Assembly: GCF_030518215.1 (NCBI RefSeq)
Contig: NZ_JAULRT010000062.1
Location: 558,001-622,000 of the forward strand
From: Gilvimarinus algae
GTDB lineage: Bacteria > Pseudomonadota > Gammaproteobacteria > Pseudomonadales > Cellvibrionaceae
DNA: 64,000 nucleotides
Reading direction: 5' to 3'
Program-made: the position numbers and the translations under genes
Shown here: piece after piece, positions 19,158 to 27,963 of the stretch
How the letters are laid out: every line of letters starts with the position of its first letter
How positions within the stretch are numbered: the stretch's first letter is position 1
Notes under the pieces: generated by a model
Told to the model about the DNA's origin: nothing
What the model saw: the letters and a program-made list of their open reading frames with translations, nothing else
Databases searched by the model: none

Positions 19158-19520
19158 TTAGACTCTCTGTAACGCTTTCTCCAGATCGGCGGTCTTGCGT
19201 CTGGCGAGCGCCAGATTGGCGGATTTTTTGTCCAGGACCAAATAGATAAACAGGCCCTCGTTCGAGGTGCTGGGCCGTATGATGTGTAGCTGGGTGTCCA
19301 GGGTGATCAGTATGTCCTCGATGCCGCCGTCGATGCCCAGACTTTTCATGGTTTTCAGTTTCGCTTTGACCACTTCACTGTTGCCGGCTGCCGCCAACTC
19401 CAGATCGACGCCGGCGCCGTCGGAGGCCAGCAGCATGCCGGTGGTGTAGTCCACAATAGCGCATCCAAGCGCTCCGTCAATTTCCATTAACCCTTTTTTA
19501 ATATCATCAAGATTGCTCAT
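19158..19520 (-). CDS. Roadblock/LC7 domain protein (distal copy)
   Basis: The protein has 120 residues and is a single Roadblock/LC7 domain: the N-terminal helix (LDDIKKGLMEIDGALGCAIVDYTTGMLLAS) leads into the beta-turn-beta, a long central helix (LELAAAGNSEVVKAKLKTMKSLG) and the last strands with LHIIRPSTSNEGLFIYLVLDK. GGAGAA precedes the ATG. Such proteins dimerise and act as partners or activating proteins of Ras-like GTPases (MglB for MglA). It is the last gene of the BLUF-GTPase-Roadblock operon, 29 bases after the other Roadblock gene, and differs from it clearly in sequence, so it is not a recent duplicate. Confidence 0.85.
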   Translation of the reverse strand: MSNLDDIKKGLMEIDGALGCAIVDYTTGMLLASDGAGVDLELAAAGNSEVVKAKLKTMKSLGIDGGIEDILITLDTQLHIIRPSTSNEGLFIYLVLDKKSANLALARRKTADLEKALQRV

Positions 19521-19549
19521 TGGCTTCTCCTTCTATGAACAAGTATTGC

Positions 19550-19963
19550 CTATACCGAGGCAATGGCGGAATCGGGTGTTAACTCATGAATCTCGTTGGC
19601 CAGTCGCGTGATCAAAAGGCGCAGGCTGGCAATGTTCAGCGACTGTTGCGCAGACATCACTAGCACGTAGTTTTTTCCCTGCAGCTCAAGATCGACGAAG
19701 GCGACGTTGCCCTGCTGCGCTTCGATAAAAGTAACCTTAAAGCGCTTACCCAGAATCTGTTGAGCCACCGCGTTACTGACAGAGTGAAGTGTGCTGGCCG
19801 CGGCGGACAAGCTGTCTTCTTCAATATTGTGGTTGGCCCGGTTGAGGGTGTATACCGGAAAACCGTCGGTGGTCGACAGAGAAATGACTTCAACCGCTTC
19901 GTTCTCCGCGTACTTTTCGCAGAGGGCTTTAATAGGCTTATGCAGGGTTTTATCAAATGACAT
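19550..19963 (-). CDS. Roadblock/LC7 domain protein (proximal copy)
   Basis: The protein has 137 residues. It is Roadblock/LC7-like: a strand with [16 protein letters not shown], a helix with [20 protein letters not shown], and the strands [23 protein letters not shown] at 19963 gives the natural protein start; the longer reading frame to 20065 would run through the GTPase gene in another frame. It overlaps the GTPase gene by 11 bases, so translation is coupled. It is probably the direct partner of the GTPase; with the second Roadblock gene it could form a heterodimer. Confidence 0.82.
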   Translation of the reverse strand: MSFDKTLHKPIKALCEKYAENEAVEVISLSTTDGFPVYTLNRANHNIEEDSLSAAASTLHSVSNAVAQQILGKRFKVTFIEAQQGNVAFVDLELQGKNYVLVMSAQQSLNIASLRLLITRLANEIHELTPDSAIASV

Positions 19964-20528
19964 CTCTGTGTGCCTCCATCGGGTCGTGCACGGTGTCTTG
20001 CAGCGAGTCGAACAATTGCAACAACAGCAGAGAGGACTCCACCTCTCTCGGGTCAAGGCAGACAATCGGTGCTGTCACACCATTTTGTTCAAGGGCGTAG
20101 TGTAAAATATCAACGAACAGGTCAATTTGATCTTCGTCCGCAGCGAGGTCGCTGTGGGTCAGCCCAATTACCAGGGGCAACTGGTTTTTCATCGGGTCAA
20201 AATGATTCAGCACATCATTCAGGGCGCTGACGTTGAGCTCATCGTTGTATTTCACTAGAACCAATAGCCCCCATAAGCCCTGCTTGACCATATCCCAGAG
20301 CAGCTGAAAGCGCTTTTGTCCGGGTAGACCATAAAGGCCGAGCGCAATGTCGCTGTCCAGGCTTAGCCTGCCGTAATCGATACCGACAGTGGTGTATTCT
20401 TTGCCAATATCCACACTGGATTTTGCCTCTGTCACAAAAGGGGAGATCTCGCTGATGGTGTGCACCAGTTGTGTCTTCCCCGCCCCGACTTCGCCGACAA
20501 TGGCGAGTTTGTGATAAATCCTACTCAT
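19953..20528 (-). CDS. small Ras/SRP-beta-like GTPase (COG2229/MglA-like)
   Basis: The protein has 191 residues. The P-loop GEVGAGKT is at residues 12-19. The G2 region has the conserved [11 protein letters not shown]3 is atypical: GLPGQKRF in place of DxxGQE, so the switch II Asp is missing, as in MglA (TVPGQ) and COG2229 proteins. G4 is THSD in place of NKxD. Cytoplasmic, no lipidation motif. Family members are molecular switches controlled by Roadblock proteins, for example in cell polarity (MglAB) or Streptomyces conservons. It overlaps the BLUF gene by 8 bases and the Roadblock gene by 11. Confidence 0.85.
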   Translation of the reverse strand: MSRIYHKLAIVGEVGAGKTQLVHTISEISPFVTEAKSSVDIGKEYTTVGIDYGRLSLDSDIALGLYGLPGQKRFQLLWDMVKQGLWGLLVLVKYNDELNVSALNDVLNHFDPMKNQLPLVIGLTHSDLAADEDQIDLFVDILHYALEQNGVTAPIVCLDPREVESSLLLLQLFDSLQDTVHDPMEAHRDVI

Positions 20529-21342
20529 GACCGGCGATTCCTTTGGCCCTGTGGTTGCTGATAAAACTGCGCAATGCCTGGCTGAATCGACCCCTGGCGG
20601 GAGCCGGAGCCTTGTTTTCCCGCTGTGAGCTCAATATGCGTAGATTGTCCGGCTCGGCCACGGCGATCACCTCTAGGGCTCTGGCCTGCTGTAATCGATG
20701 AAGCAGCTCTGTCAATTCCTGCTCATGAGCAAAGAGGTTAAGGGAAACCAGCCGCTGGTAGGGAACGTGCTTTTTAATCAGTAACGGACAAAGCTTCATA
20801 AGTGCGGCGTCGAGTCTTAGCTGAGTTGGGCGCGGCCAGGAAGGCATGGACAGTACCGTGTCGCGAAAAGGAGCGCTTTGCTCATGACTGTCGATTTGTT
20901 GCTTGCTGGTCGGCGCGCTGGTCTCCCCCATGTTAAAGAGCTTGTGATAGCGAATAGAGTCAATAGCGCCCGACAGGTTCAATCCGCCTTTTAACAGGTT
21001 TTCTATCTTTTTCAGGTGTTGTGCATGGGCGTCACAATTCTCGCTGAGCAGCTTTATCGACCAGCGACTGAACGCGGGCTTTTCGATGTGCTCGTTAACG
21101 ATAATGGAGACATCCGAGATTCTTGGGTCCCTGTTGATTCTGTAGATGACTTTTGCCAGCTCATTGGCTTCGCCTTCAGCCACTTGCAGCAGGATGTTTT
21201 TGAAGACTAGAAAGACGCCAACAATATCGTGCTCTTTGTTGTACACCCGCGCGGTGTCAAAGGTGTTGAAAACCTGCTCGGAGTAGCGATTATTATTGTC
21301 TGGCCCGTCGATGGAGCTTAAGCAGGCGATGCGTTTGAGCAA
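20521..21342 (-). CDS. degenerate BLUF-domain protein, first gene of a GTPase/Roadblock operon
   Basis: The protein has 273 residues. The first ~100 residues fit the BLUF fold: the strand [10 protein letters not shown], the helix ending in [14 protein letters not shown], and [24 protein letters not shown] with SRWSIKL closing. Asn35 and Gln53 sit 18 residues apart like the flavin-contacting Asn/Gln of AppA (45/63) or Slr1694. The essential photoactive Tyr is replaced by Cys7 in the best alignment, so light sensing is doubtful. The C-terminal ~110 residues ([17 protein letters not shown]...) are helical, possibly winged-helix-like, unrecognised. TTG start at 21342 with GAGGGA upstream. Confidence 0.75.
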   Translation of the reverse strand: MLKRIACLSSIDGPDNNNRYSEQVFNTFDTARVYNKEHDIVGVFLVFKNILLQVAEGEANELAKVIYRINRDPRISDVSIIVNEHIEKPAFSRWSIKLLSENCDAHAQHLKKIENLLKGGLNLSGAIDSIRYHKLFNMGETSAPTSKQQIDSHEQSAPFRDTVLSMPSWPRPTQLRLDAALMKLCPLLIKKHVPYQRLVSLNLFAHEQELTELLHRLQQARALEVIAVAEPDNLRILSSQRENKAPAPARGRFSQALRSFISNHRAKGIAGHE

Positions 21343-21744
21343 GGTGAAATTCCCTCTTCGTAGTCGGTGGCAGGTTCGATATAAGAAAAGCTTTTAAACA
21401 CGTTGTGAAATCAAGCTTAGTTGAACTTATGGTTGGCGCAAATTCGCGATTATTCTAATTTATCATTAGAAACGGTCTTTCTCTAACCCGAGCGATTTCC
21501 GTGACGGATTGCTGGCGAAAAAGTAAAAATACAGTTTTCTGATCGTAAAATAGCAGTAAAATCGGCGCAGTTTTTTTCGCGTAAACTTGCTTTCTAAATT
21601 TTAGTGCCAAAGGGTTGTGCGAGGCTGGAGCGTTTAAGGCGAAGCGTTTGGAGAGGTGAGTGTAAGCGGATAACAACAAAAGCGCGATTGAGAGTTGGGG
21701 TTTGGGCGCCACTCACTGTGTAGTGACGCCTCAGATCCTTAGGA
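21343..21744. other. AT-rich intergenic region upstream of the BLUF operon
   Basis: About 400 bases with no convincing gene lie between the BLUF gene and glk, both on the minus strand. It should contain the BLUF operon promoter, but no clear -35/-10 pair was found. The inverted repeat at 21453-21471 is listed separately. An 85-codon open frame on the minus strand (21455-21712) looks spurious. Confidence 0.5.
21453..21471. promoter_or_regulatory. inverted repeat, possible operator of the BLUF operon
   Basis: TTCTAAT and ATTAGAA form perfect 7-bp arms around a 5-base centre (TTATC), about 110 bases upstream of the BLUF start codon. It is AT-rich and dyad-symmetric, the form of a dimeric regulator site. 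No regulator gene is adjacent, so this is only a candidate. Confidence 0.35.
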
Positions 21745-22725
21745 TTAGGATTGCAGGGCCGGAGTGGTATCCACCAGCCAGGCGGCTGTGCCAATCAGAG
21801 CCGCTTTGTCGTTGGTGACCATATGCACCGGAATGTCCTCCACGTAACCGCGCATAACGCCCTTGTGCAGATAGCGTTTGATAAAGTCGGTCTGTGGCAA
21901 GTAGTGAGCGATCTTGGGAACAATGCCTCCGCCCAAATAAATGCCGCCAAGCGCGCCCCAGCTTAGGGCTTTGTCGCCCGCGACGCTGCCGAGTATATTG
22001 CAAAAAGCTTGCAGCGCTTGTTCGCACAATGCGTCCTGATGTTTCATGCCGCGTTCGCTGACATCGGCCGGTTGTAAATCCTCGGCGTCTTTACCTTCAA
22101 TCGCGGCCAGTGCCTTGTATATAGAAACCAGACCCTGACCCGAAAGCAGATGCTCAATGGAGACATGATCAAAGCGCTTGCGCAGTTCTTGCAAAATGGC
22201 AATTTCGGTATCTGTCGTCGGTGCAAAGCTGCAGTGACCGCCTTCGGTGGGGATAATCTTCCAGGCTTTATTGACAGGTGCCAGCAGTGCCGCGCCAAAA
22301 CCCGTGCCCGGCCCCATGACACCGATGGGCGCGTAGGGGTTGGCCTCGGTGTTGTACAAAGTGGTGATGTCTTCTTTTTGCAGGTGAGGGGCGGCGTAGG
22401 CGAGTGCGGAATAATCGTTGATGACGTCCAGCGCCTGCATGTTCAGCTCGTCGCGCAGGCGCGAGATGGAGAATTCCCAATTGAGGTTGGTGACTTTGAC
22501 GTGCCCGTCCTGAATGGGACCGGCGATGGCCAAACAAGCAAACTTGGGCATGCTAATGCCGGCTTGTTTGACATAGTCACGGATCATATCGGCGAGGGTG
22601 GGGTAGTCGGCACTTCGCAGGCTGATCTGCTGCTCGGCGTTATAGCCTTTGCCGTGAGAGCAGGCGTTGACCAGACCGAAGCGTCCGTTGGTGCCGCCGA
22701 TATCAGCTACCAGAATAATGCTCAT
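21745..22725 (-). CDS. glk: glucokinase
   Basis: This 326-residue cytoplasmic enzyme phosphorylates glucose to glucose 6-phosphate with ATP. The N-terminal phosphate-binding ADIGGTNGRFGLV is the glucokinase signature, LAIAGPIQDGHVKVTNLNWEFS the sugar-binding region with the catalytic Asp expected in VINDYSALAYA, and MGPGTGFGAALLAP the second phosphate loop. The C-terminal GGIYLGGGIVPKI is also typical. GGAGAA precedes the ATG. It is divergent from the GH3 gene; a LacI-type palindrome lies on both promoters, tying glucose release and phosphorylation to the same control. Confidence 0.95.
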   Translation of the reverse strand: MSIILVADIGGTNGRFGLVNACSHGKGYNAEQQISLRSADYPTLADMIRDYVKQAGISMPKFACLAIAGPIQDGHVKVTNLNWEFSISRLRDELNMQALDVINDYSALAYAAPHLQKEDITTLYNTEANPYAPIGVMGPGTGFGAALLAPVNKAWKIIPTEGGHCSFAPTTDTEIAILQELRKRFDHVSIEHLLSGQGLVSIYKALAAIEGKDAEDLQPADVSERGMKHQDALCEQALQAFCNILGSVAGDKALSWGALGGIYLGGGIVPKIAHYLPQTDFIKRYLHKGVMRGYVEDIPVHMVTNDKAALIGTAAWLVDTTPALQS

Positions 22726-22833
22726 ACTTGTTGTTCTCCTCGCGCTGGCTTGATGCGTTGACCGGCCACCAGCTTACCGGTATTGCCCGGTCCTGCCCAG
22801 TGTCCGCCATGTTATCGATACAAAATGCGCCGC

Positions 22834-22876
22834 AGTCTAGTTTGAATTGACAGCGCTGTCAATAATGGTGTAGTTT
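22834..22876. promoter_or_regulatory. divergent glk / GH3 promoters sharing one LacI-type operator
   Basis: The palindrome TTGACAGCGCTGTCAA (22847-22862) reads TTGACA at its start on both strands, so a single operator supplies the -35 of both promoters. On the minus strand (glk) TTGACA is followed after 17 bases by TAGACT (plus-strand 22834-22839). On the plus strand (GH3) TTGACA is followed after 18 bases by TAGTTT (22871-22876). The core TGACAGCGCTGTCA matches 14639-14652 exactly. Confidence 0.78.
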
Positions 22877-22973
22877 GCGCCGCAATTCGCTATGCTACGG
22901 CAAGCCGAACGATAACGACACGAGGCCTGCAAAAGGCCCACAAAACCCTGACACATAATCTCTGGAGGTAGCT

Positions 22974-25436
22974 GTGCCCTGGCCCAAAGTCACCAGTGTG
23001 GTGAAACCCGATGCGAATCTGGAAAAACGGATTGATGACCTTCTCGCGCAGATGAGCGTGGCTGAGAAAGTTGGCCAGATGATTCAGCCCGAGATCAAAC
23101 AAGTGACGCCGCAGGACATCAAGGACTACCACATAGGTTCTGTGCTAAACGGTGGCGGGTCGGTGCCGGATAACAATCGCTATGCCAAAGCCGCCGATTG
23201 GGTGGCGCTGGCCGACCGTTTTTTTGAGGCCGCCGCCGATGGCTCAGACGGCAAAGTCTATATTCCGATTATGTGGGGCACTGATGCTGTGCACGGCGTG
23301 GGTAATGTCGTTGGCGCGACTCTCTTTCCGCACAACATCGCGCTGGGCGCGACGGACAATCCCGAACTGATTCGTCAAATCGGCGAGGTCACCGCCCGTG
23401 AGATCGCGGCGATTGGTATCGATTGGGACTTCTCTCCCACCGTGGCCGTTGCCCGCGATGATCGCTGGGGCCGCACCTATGAATCCTACGCCGAAGACCC
23501 TGAATTGGTGCGCGCCTATGCCGGCAAAATGGTGGAGGGCTTGCAAGGGGCGGGCGACACTAGTGACTTTTTAAATCAGACGCATGTCATTGCTACCGCC
23601 AAGCACTTTATTGGCGACGGCGGCACCATTAACGGTATTGACCGTGGCGATTGCATTGATGACGAACAGACGCTCTGTGATATTCACGGGGCAGGTTACA
23701 TCAGTGCTATTGAGGCGGGCGTGCAAAGTGTGATGGCTTCGTTTAACAGCTGGCACGGTGAGAAGTTGCACGGACATCAGCATCTGCTAACCACCGTGCT
23801 CAAGGACACCATGGGCTTTGATGGCCTGGTGGTGGGTGACTGGAACGGTCACGGGTTTATTGAGGGCGCTAGCGTGTTGGATTGCCCCCACGCGATTAAC
23901 GCCGGTCTCGACATTTTTATGGTGCCTGACCCGGATTGGAAAACCCTGTTCACGAACACCGTTGAGCAAATCAACTCCGGTGTGATTCCCATGGCGCGCG
24001 CCGACGACGCTGTGCGCCGCATTTTGCGGGTTAAGCTGCGCGCCGGGTTGTTCGAGCGTGACAAGCCCTCATGTCGACCGCTTGCGGGTCGCGACGAGCT
24101 AATCGGTGCGCCAGAGCACCGCGCCGTCGCCCGCCAGGCGGTGCGCGAATCGCTTGTATTGCTGAAAAACAAAAACAACCTCCTGCCGCTCAGTCCTTCG
24201 CAGCGAGTGCTGGTGGCCGGTGACGGGGCCGAGAATTTGTCCAAGCAGGCCGGCGGCTGGTCGGTTACATGGCAGGGCACGGGAACCAGCCGCCGGGACT
24301 TCCCAGGCGCCTCCTCGGTGCTGGACGGTATTCGCGACGCTGTCGGTGCAGCCGGAGGCGAGCTTGAATTCAGTGAAGATGGAAGCTATCAGCAAAAGCC
24401 GGACGTTGCCATCGTTGTTTGGGGTGAGGCGCCCTACGCCGAGATGCAAGGCGATGTGCAGAATCTGCTCTATAAAGAGTCCGCTGGGCGCGATTGGGCG
24501 CTGCTGCAACGACTCAGGGCGGAGGGAATACCGGTGGTGTCGCTGTTTATTACCGGGCGTCCCCTGTGGGTAAACCGAGAGCTCAACGCCTCTGATGCCT
24601 TTGTGGTGATTTGGCAGCCAGGCAGTGAGGGCGCAGGTGTGGGCGATGTGATTTTTACCGCAGCCGACGGCTCGGTGCCGCACCCGATAAAAGGCAAGTT
24701 GACCTTCTCCTGGCCGCGCGACCCGGATCAAGTGCCACTCAACCTGGGCGATGCCGACTATGAGCCGCTCTTCGCCTATGGTTATGGCTTGCGCTATGGC
24801 GAGGTGGATACCCTGGGCGATGACCTACCTGAGGCCTACGATGCGCGCTTCGAGGCCAGTGACGCCATGCCAATATTCAACCGCCGACCCATAGAGCCCT
24901 TTGGCATTGTGCTTGAGGGCTGTCGTAATGACCGCGTCACCATGACTGGTAACAGTGCTCAAACCACCAGTATCAGTGTTACTGCTGTGGATCGCGAGGT
25001 TCAGGAGGATGCCCGTCGCGCCGTCTGGAACGGTGCGGGGGAAGGGCTTGTCGCTCTCACCACCCGCGATCGTCAGGTGATGGTGGACTACTTGGAGAAC
25101 AACGGCGCTCTTTTGTTTGACGTTAAGGTGGATCGTGCCCCGAGCGCCGCTGTGATTTTGCGCCTTGGCTGCGGCCCCAACAGCAACTCTGACCTGGAGA
25201 TTACCGATACTCTGACCAATTTGACCGGCCAGGGCTGGGCAAGGGTCACCGTGCCGCTTAGGTTATTCCCCGATGTGGGCTCGGATTTTGGTCTGGTCTT
25301 ACCGCCGGAGGAGTTCTTTTACCGTATTCTGGAGCCGTTTACCCTGGTAACAAGCGGCGAGCTGGATTTGCGCTTTTCCTATGTGGAAGTCAAAAAGGCA
25401 GCAGCGGGCGAGGGTATAGAGGTGAGCGCCTGCTAA
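22974..25436 (+). CDS. glycoside hydrolase family 3 beta-glucosidase / exo-beta-glucanase
   Basis: The protein has 820 residues. The N-terminal GH3 barrel (about 20-370) contains WGTDAVHGVGNVVGAT, KHFIGDGGT and the nucleophile motif VVGDWNGHG with Asp289. The second alpha/beta domain (about 400-610) and a C-terminal beta domain with a carbohydrate-binding-like fold (about 660-820) match the ExoP-type exo-1,3/1,4-beta-glucanases of marine bacteria. GTG start with GGAGG five bases upstream. Unlike ExoP relatives it has no signal peptide: it opens MPWPKVTSVVKPDANLEK, so it appears cytoplasmic, acting on imported oligosaccharides. It shares its operator with glk. Confidence 0.9.
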   Translation: MPWPKVTSVVKPDANLEKRIDDLLAQMSVAEKVGQMIQPEIKQVTPQDIKDYHIGSVLNGGGSVPDNNRYAKAADWVALADRFFEAAADGSDGKVYIPIMWGTDAVHGVGNVVGATLFPHNIALGATDNPELIRQIGEVTAREIAAIGIDWDFSPTVAVARDDRWGRTYESYAEDPELVRAYAGKMVEGLQGAGDTSDFLNQTHVIATAKHFIGDGGTINGIDRGDCIDDEQTLCDIHGAGYISAIEAGVQSVMASFNSWHGEKLHGHQHLLTTVLKDTMGFDGLVVGDWNGHGFIEGASVLDCPHAINAGLDIFMVPDPDWKTLFTNTVEQINSGVIPMARADDAVRRILRVKLRAGLFERDKPSCRPLAGRDELIGAPEHRAVARQAVRESLVLLKNKNNLLPLSPSQRVLVAGDGAENLSKQAGGWSVTWQGTGTSRRDFPGASSVLDGIRDAVGAAGGELEFSEDGSYQQKPDVAIVVWGEAPYAEMQGDVQNLLYKESAGRDWALLQRLRAEGIPVVSLFITGRPLWVNRELNASDAFVVIWQPGSEGAGVGDVIFTAADGSVPHPIKGKLTFSWPRDPDQVPLNLGDADYEPLFAYGYGLRYGEVDTLGDDLPEAYDARFEASDAMPIFNRRPIEPFGIVLEGCRNDRVTMTGNSAQTTSISVTAVDREVQEDARRAVWNGAGEGLVALTTRDRQVMVDYLENNGALLFDVKVDRAPSAAVILRLGCGPNSNSDLEITDTLTNLTGQGWARVTVPLRLFPDVGSDFGLVLPPEEFFYRILEPFTLVTSGELDLRFSYVEVKKAAAGEGIEVSAC

Positions 25437-25636
25437 CTCCTTAGGCTTTCGGCTCACCGGATCGCCCGGTGGGCTTGATTACGCCGGCCAAATGAATACC
25501 ATAGGCCCGCTCACAGCCAGTGAGTCTGGCATGCAACTTCTGGCGCAGGCAGGCGTCTAAGGCGCGTTACGGATCCCACCCGGGACTGCGGCAAAGAATC
25601 CGAACAACGGTCAGACGCAGTACAAGCGAACATACT

Positions 25637-27880
25637 ATGGTAAAAGTCCGCCAAGACCACCCCATCGCCGAAGATGGCAGTGTCGACATTGATGCGTGGC
25701 TGCAGCGCCTGGAAGGCATAGAGCAGCAAACGTCTCCTACCCTTGCTGAACTCAAGCGCGCCTGCGAGCTTTGTCAGAGCGTGGATGTTCTGCCAAGTGT
25801 GGCACAACACCGCTGGGGCGAAGGCAGCAGTTGCTTTCGTATTGGCCTGGAAATGGCCGAAATTCTCGCCGACTTGCAGCTCGATCAGGAAACTCTGGTC
25901 GCGGCCATCCTCTACCGCACGGTGCGCGAAGAAAAAGTCCCGCTGGAAGACGTCGAGGCCCAGTTCGGTGAAACCGTCGCCAAGCTGATCAAGGGGGTGC
26001 TGCGTATGGCGGCGATCAGCTACCAGCGCAGCGAGTCGGAAGAGCGTGTCTTTGGTCGTCAGTCGGAGGAGCAGGCCGAGAATATCCGCAAGATGCTGGT
26101 AGCCATGGTCGATGATGTGCGAGTGGCCCTGATCAAGTTGGCCGAGCGCACCTGCGCGATTCGGGCGGTAAAAACCGCATCGCCTGCGCGCCGCCGGCAG
26201 GTGGCACGCGAGGTTTCCGATGTCTATGCGCCGCTCGCCCATCGTCTGGGTATTGGTCATATCAAATGGGAGCTGGAGGATCTATCGTTCCGCTATCTGG
26301 AGCCCACGGATTACAAGCGCATTGCCTCTTTGCTGGATGAACGACGCATTGCCCGCCAGGAATACATCGATAACGTCTTGGCGCTGTTGCGTGAAGAGCT
26401 GCAAAGCGCGAGTATCGATGGTGAAGTCGCGGGCCGTGCCAAGCATATTTACAGCATCTGGCGAAAGATGCGGCGCAAGGGTATTGGCTTTTCCCAAGTC
26501 TATGACATTCGCGCGGTGCGCATTCTGGTGCCGAGCGTGCGCGATTGCTACACGGTGCTGGGCATCGTCCATAGTCTTTGGCGCAACATCCCTCACGAGT
26601 TTGACGATTACATCGCCTCGCCCAAGGAAAACGGCTACCGCTCACTACACACTGCGGTCATCGGCCCGGAAAACAAGGTGCTGGAAATTCAGGTGCGCAC
26701 TTACGCCATGCACGAAGAGGCCGAGCTGGGCGTCTGCGCCCATTGGCGCTACAAGGGCACGGATACCGATGCCTCGCAGGATGGCTACGAGCAAAAAATT
26801 GCCTGGCTGCGGCAAGTGCTTGAATGGCACGATGAGCTGGGCGGCAACAGCGAACAGTTGCAGGAGGATTTCAAATCCTTTGATCAGGATCGCATCTACG
26901 TCTTTACCCCCGAAGGCCATGTGGTGGATTTGCCCAAAACCGCTACGCCACTGGACTTCGCATACCGTATTCACACCGATGTGGGCCACCGCTGCCGGGG
27001 GGCAAAAGTCAACGGCCGAATAGTGCCGCTCAACTACCACCTCAACACCGCGGATCAAGTGGAAATTCTTACCGGTAAGCGCGAGGCGCCCAGTCGCGAT
27101 TGGCTGTCGCCGGCTCTGGGTTATGTGAACACCGCCCGTGCCCGTGCCAAGGTTCAGCACTGGTTTAAAGTGCAGGCTCGCGATGACAATATTGCCGAAG
27201 GACAGGCACTGCTTGATCGCGAATTTAAACGTTTAGCGCTGCTGGATCTGGATTTTGAGGAACTGGCCAAAAAGCTCAACATGCAGTCGCTGGATGATCT
27301 CTACGCGGCAGTGGGTGCCAGTGATATTGGCGTCGGTCAGGTGCTCAATGCCGCGCAACGGCTGATTGACAAAAAACACCCGAAAGAGCCAGTCATACCC
27401 TTTAAAGCGCGTTCGCCCAAAACGAAAAAGGAATCCGACGTTTACATCGAAGGCGTGGGTAATTTATTAACGCAAATCGCCAGCTGTTGTAACCCGGTGC
27501 CCGGTGATGCCATCACCGGTTACATTACCCTCGGGCGCGGGGTGTCTATTCATCGCGCCGACTGCAGCAACGTTTTGCAATTGCAGTCGGATGAACCCGA
27601 GCGCATCATCAAGGTGGATTGGGGCGCGGCTCCGCAAAGCAGTTATTCGGTGGATGTCATTATCGAGGCCTATGACCGCTCGGGGCTGTTGCGCGACATT
27701 ACCTCATTACTCGACAACGAACGCATTAACATCAGTGCCATGCAGACCTTGTCGGACAAGCGCAAAAATACTGTGGATATGCAGATCACCGTTGAAATCC
27801 GCGGCTTTGATGAGCTCAGCCGTGTACTGACGCGCCTGAATCAGCTGCCCAACATTGCCTCGGCAAGAAGGAAGTTATAG
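25637..27880 (+). CDS. relA: GTP pyrophosphokinase (stringent response ppGpp synthetase)
   Basis: The protein has 747 residues. The order is degenerate HD-like domain (about 50-200, lacking an intact HD pair), synthetase domain (about 240-370) with EFDDYIASPKENGYRSLH, TGS domain (about 415-480), helical/zinc-finger region and C-terminal ACT domain (about 670-747). EFDD is the acidic EXDD motif of monofunctional RelA; bifunctional SpoT/Rel have RXKD. So this is the ribosome-associated synthetase. ATG at 25637 gives the RelA-like start MVKVRQDHP. mazG follows after 83 bases, as in many gammaproteobacteria. Confidence 0.95.
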   Translation: MVKVRQDHPIAEDGSVDIDAWLQRLEGIEQQTSPTLAELKRACELCQSVDVLPSVAQHRWGEGSSCFRIGLEMAEILADLQLDQETLVAAILYRTVREEKVPLEDVEAQFGETVAKLIKGVLRMAAISYQRSESEERVFGRQSEEQAENIRKMLVAMVDDVRVALIKLAERTCAIRAVKTASPARRRQVAREVSDVYAPLAHRLGIGHIKWELEDLSFRYLEPTDYKRIASLLDERRIARQEYIDNVLALLREELQSASIDGEVAGRAKHIYSIWRKMRRKGIGFSQVYDIRAVRILVPSVRDCYTVLGIVHSLWRNIPHEFDDYIASPKENGYRSLHTAVIGPENKVLEIQVRTYAMHEEAELGVCAHWRYKGTDTDASQDGYEQKIAWLRQVLEWHDELGGNSEQLQEDFKSFDQDRIYVFTPEGHVVDLPKTATPLDFAYRIHTDVGHRCRGAKVNGRIVPLNYHLNTADQVEILTGKREAPSRDWLSPALGYVNTARARAKVQHWFKVQARDDNIAEGQALLDREFKRLALLDLDFEELAKKLNMQSLDDLYAAVGASDIGVGQVLNAAQRLIDKKHPKEPVIPFKARSPKTKKESDVYIEGVGNLLTQIASCCNPVPGDAITGYITLGRGVSIHRADCSNVLQLQSDEPERIIKVDWGAAPQSSYSVDVIIEAYDRSGLLRDITSLLDNERINISAMQTLSDKRKNTVDMQITVEIRGFDELSRVLTRLNQLPNIASARRKL

Positions 27881-27963
27881 CGTGCAAAGTCGAGGACCGG
27901 CGGGGTGTTTTTTGTGGCTCGAGTGAGTTTACAATGCGCTAACCGCCTATTCTAAGGACGCTT

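Noticed and set aside
21455-21712. An 85-codon minus-strand frame in the gap between glk and the BLUF gene
   Set aside because: No ribosome binding site, no recognisable domain, low-complexity composition; probably non-coding.
27881-27963. mazEF toxin-antitoxin pair between relA and mazG
   Set aside because: Only 83 bases separate the two genes; no room for the pair found at this place in E. coli.
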